From Verrucomicrobiales bacterium (GTDB lineage Bacteria > Verrucomicrobiota > Verrucomicrobiia > Limisphaerales > RI-55), in contig DNDP01000087.1 of the NCBI GenBank assembly GCA_003484235.1, positions 8,353 through 17,589 of the forward strand: 9,237 nucleotides of DNA. The letters run 5' to 3'. A model generated the notes under the pieces. It was not told where the DNA came from and searched no databases. It saw only the letters and a program-made list of their open reading frames with translations. Positions 6,702 through 9,237 of this stretch are shown one piece after another. The first letter of the stretch is position 1; each line of letters starts with the position of its first letter. Both the position numbers and the translations under genes were made by a program.

Positions 6702-9197
6702 TCAATCGAGGTAGAAGAATTCGTTCAGGTTGAGCAGCACGAGGCAGAAGTGGTCCAGCGCGCGGTCGGCGGGAAGCTGTTCCTGCCGGGTCAGTTTGCG
6801 GATCAGCTCCAGGCTCTCCTCCACCTCCGTGGCGGTCGGCGGACGGGACGTCACCAGGGCCAGACCGCGTCCCACCTGCCGGGTAAGATCGTCCGGGTGT
6901 TCGCGACGGAGCCGGTCGGCCATCGATGCTGCCTGCCGGGTGAGGAACTCGCTGTTGATCATGCCCAAGGCCTGCGTCGGCTGGACGGACGCAAACCGGA
7001 CGGGTGTCGTGCGGTCGGTCTCCGCGAGGTCAAAGCTCTCGAGGATCGGAACCAGCAGGGACCGCTTGACGTGGATGTAGATGCTGCGCCGCGCCTGCTC
7101 CTCCGGTGACGATTCCCCCCAGCCCTTGCCGGGCACTGACTGGGTGGCCATGACGGCCTTGGGAATCTCCACGTAAACGCTGGGTCCGTGCATTTTCGGA
7201 TTGAGCGTCCCGGTGACGGACAGGATCGAATCGCGGATTTCCTCGCCGGTCAGCCGGCGCATGTTGAAACGCCAGAACAGCTCGTTGTCCACGTCGGCGG
7301 CAAGTCCGTCCGTCCGCCCGCGGGAGGACATCAGATAGGCATTGGAATTCATGATCAGCCGGTGCATGGCCTTGAGGCTCCAGCCGCTGGCGACGAACTC
7401 GGCGGCCAACCAGTCGAGCAGTTCGGGGTGCGTGGGGCGGTCCCCCTGCAACCCAAAGTCATTGGGCGACCGCACAATTCCGCGTCCGAAATGGTGCTGC
7501 CAGATCCGATTGACCATCACCCGGGCGGTCAACTGGTTCGACGGAGAAGCGATCCAATTTGCCAGTGCGAGCCGTCGGCCGCTCGAGTGTGCATTCCCAG
7601 GGGCCTTGAAATCCGCGGGCGGGGGATGGCCGAGGACCGTTGGGAATCCGGGCTGGACGGCTTCTCCATGCGCACCCGGATTGCCGCGAAGCAGAATAAA
7701 GGTATCGGGCGGATTGATTCCGGCCTCCGTGACTACCAGCGCACGTTCGGCCGCCATCTCCTCCCCGTTCAACCGTGTGAGTTCGCTCCGCAACTCTTCG
7801 TAGCGGGCGAAGGTCTTTGCTCCCAAAACCTTCCCGCCGTCCTCTTTGATGGCCTTGAACACGGCGTCGGCGTCCCCCGCTTCCAGCGGGTGCAGCTCGC
7901 GAAACCGCCGCTCGATCGCCGCCAGTTCCTGCTTGGTCTGGTGCCGCTTTCCGTTGAGCGTCGCCATTCCTTGTTCATAAATCTGCCGTTGCTGATCGTT
8001 TTCGAAGAGCAGCGCTTCATCGGTCGGCCCGCCGTTCTTGTAATGGTTGATGTTCCGGAAGAACGCCACGAAGCGGTAGTAATCCGCCTGGGAAATCGGA
8101 TCGATTTTGTGGTTGTGACAGCGCGCACAGTCGATTGTCAGCCCCAGAAAAACCTGGCCGGTCGTGGTGATGATGTCGTCCAGGGCGTCATAGTGGGCCA
8201 GCTCGCGGTCGGCCGGTTCATCGTCCCAGATTCCGAGGCGATAATAGCCGGTCGCGATCAGAGAGCTGTTGTCGCGGTCGGGCAGTTCGTCGCCGGCAAG
8301 TTGTTCGCGGACGAACCGGTCGTACGGCTTGTCGGCATTCAGCGAGCGGATAACGTAGTCCCGGTAGCGCCAGGCATTGGGTTTGGCGGCGTCGCGTTCA
8401 TAGCTGTTGCTTTCGGCATAACGTACTAGATCCAACCAATGGCGGGCCCACTTTTCACCATATTGTGGTGAGCCGAGCAACCGGTCCACCAGCCGCGGCC
8501 AGGCGTCCGGCGCTTCATCGGCGGTGAAGGCCTCCACTTCCTCCGGTGAAGGCGGAAGGCCGGTCAGGTTGTAGGCGGCCCGACGGAGGAGCAATCTGCG
8601 CTCGGCGGGTGGATTGGGCGACAATCCCCGCTTTTCCAGCTGGTTCAATACAAAGGCGTCAATGGGATTTCGCACCCAGGAGGGATCCTTCACAGCCGGG
8701 ACGGCAGGGCGTCGTAGCGGCTGGAATGCCCAGTGCCGGCGGTCTTCGTCATTGATCTCAAAACCGGCGCCCCGTGTGACCGGCTCGGCACCTGTTGGCG
8801 AGGCGGGCATGGCTGCGCCCGCGGACACCCAGTCACGCAGGATCTTCACCTGATCCGCAGAAAGCCGCGTTTTGGGCGGCATTTTGAGATCTTCGTCCTC
8901 GTAGCTGACGGCGAGGATGATGCGGCTGTCGGCCGGTTGCCCCGGAGAGAGTATGGGGCCGGTGTCGCCGCCGGCCTCGATGCCCGCCGGCGAGTCAAGC
9001 CGCAGCCCGCCTTTTTGTTTCTCCGCGCCGTGGCACTCGAAACAATGATTGGCCAGCAGCGGCCTCACGCTGCGCTCGAAGTGTTCGACGGTTGATGGAT
9101 CGGTTTCAGCAGCGGTCGCGACGTCACCCATTCCAGCGGGCACCACTGAAACAACGAGCAGGAAGGCTCCCGTTCTTGCGGCTGAAAACAGGTTCAT
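6702..9197 (-). CDS. Planctomycete-type cytochrome c protein, PSCyt1-PSCyt2-PSD1 (DUF1549/DUF1553)
   Basis: Secreted probable haem protein of unknown reaction, about 831 residues from the ATG at 9197. A Sec signal peptide (residues about 1-30, hydrophobic FLLVVSVV core, ATAAE cleavage region) precedes PSCyt1 (about 40-135). PSCyt1 contains haem motif CFECH (C52, C55, H56) and a likely axial Met in LKMPPK (M106). PSCyt2/DUF1549 (about 177-385) includes NPIDAFVLNQLEKRGL, NLTGLPPSPEEVEAF and a second haem motif, CARCHNHKIDP (C357, C360, H361). A charged helical stretch, perhaps a coiled coil, spans about 399-486. PSD1/DUF1553 (about 541 to the end) has RVMVNRIWQHHFGRGIVRSP, NDFGLQGDRPTHPELLDWLA, a RRSIYIHVKRSL block and a TQALGMINSEF segment. 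A GTG at 9203 is an alternative start. The frame stays open to the window edge, but ATG 9197 places the signal peptide well. No clear Shine-Dalgarno is seen upstream (9198-9237). It is the first visible gene of the pair with the DUF1501 gene. No LamG-like or other extra domain is seen, so it is a compact version of the family. Confidence 0.95.
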   Translation of the reverse strand: MNLFSAARTGAFLLVVSVVPAGMGDVATAAETDPSTVEHFERSVRPLLANHCFECHGAEKQKGGLRLDSPAGIEAGGDTGPILSPGQPADSRIILAVSYEDEDLKMPPKTRLSADQVKILRDWVSAGAAMPASPTGAEPVTRGAGFEINDEDRRHWAFQPLRRPAVPAVKDPSWVRNPIDAFVLNQLEKRGLSPNPPAERRLLLRRAAYNLTGLPPSPEEVEAFTADEAPDAWPRLVDRLLGSPQYGEKWARHWLDLVRYAESNSYERDAAKPNAWRYRDYVIRSLNADKPYDRFVREQLAGDELPDRDNSSLIATGYYRLGIWDDEPADRELAHYDALDDIITTTGQVFLGLTIDCARCHNHKIDPISQADYYRFVAFFRNINHYKNGGPTDEALLFENDQQRQIYEQGMATLNGKRHQTKQELAAIERRFRELHPLEAGDADAVFKAIKEDGGKVLGAKTFARYEELRSELTRLNGEEMAAERALVVTEAGINPPDTFILLRGNPGAHGEAVQPGFPTVLGHPPPADFKAPGNAHSSGRRLALANWIASPSNQLTARVMVNRIWQHHFGRGIVRSPNDFGLQGDRPTHPELLDWLAAEFVASGWSLKAMHRLIMNSNAYLMSSRGRTDGLAADVDNELFWRFNMRRLTGEEIRDSILSVTGTLNPKMHGPSVYVEIPKAVMATQSVPGKGWGESSPEEQARRSIYIHVKRSLLVPILESFDLAETDRTTPVRFASVQPTQALGMINSEFLTRQAASMADRLRREHPDDLTRQVGRGLALVTSRPPTATEVEESLELIRKLTRQEQLPADRALDHFCLVLLNLNEFFYLD

Positions 9198-9237
9198 GCG
9201 CACGAACGGTGCCGGGAGAAATAAACTGAAAAGGGAA

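Noticed and set aside
7188..8429. A 413-codon plus-strand open frame antisense to the cytochrome/DUF1553 gene.
   Set aside because: It has no recognisable family features, while the minus strand encodes conserved PSCyt2 and PSD1 motifs throughout this stretch.

Overview
The window is high-GC (low sixties percent by eye), almost entirely coding DNA from a bacterium. It holds two gene blocks that converge on each other. The minus-strand block pairs a planctomycete-type cytochrome protein (PSCyt1-PSCyt2-PSD1 architecture, i.e. DUF1549/DUF1553) with a DUF1501 protein. This pair is a hallmark of the Planctomycetota-Verrucomicrobiota group, so the DNA most likely comes from that superphylum. The sequence alone does not separate the two phyla, and I do not assign a genus.

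Bases 1-5193 (+ strand) are a tripartite RND efflux operon in the order outer-membrane factor (5' end lost at the window edge), periplasmic adaptor, inner-membrane pump. The genes overlap by four bases at each junction (ATGA at 719-722, GTGA at 1924-1927), which suggests translational coupling. Together the proteins would form one envelope-spanning channel: the RND pump captures substrate in the inner membrane or periplasm using the proton gradient, the adaptor bridges, and the TolC/NodT-like protein forms the exit duct. The pump resembles the hydrophobe/amphiphile exporters more than the metal exporters, but its substrate cannot be read from sequence. Its TM4 Asp pair is present, while the TM10 position that holds Lys in AcrB is Asn.

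Bases 5210-9197 (- strand) are a two-gene unit. The first gene encodes a Sec-exported protein with two CxxCH haem-binding motifs. Ten bases downstream lies the gene for a Tat-exported DUF1501 protein of the alkaline-phosphatase/sulfatase-like type. Such pairs are abundant in these phyla and are biochemically poorly characterised.

The blocks are separated by only 16 bases (5194-5209) with no convincing terminator. No RNA genes, mobile elements, CRISPR arrays or large repeats were recognised, and no non-coding stretch exceeds about 40 bases. The very long open frames on opposite strands, up to 1274 codons antisense to the pump, are explained by codon bias. I saw no clearly undescribed system. 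The points most worth checking are the altered proton-relay residue in the pump and the poorly understood Tat/Sec-exported DUF1501/cytochrome pair.
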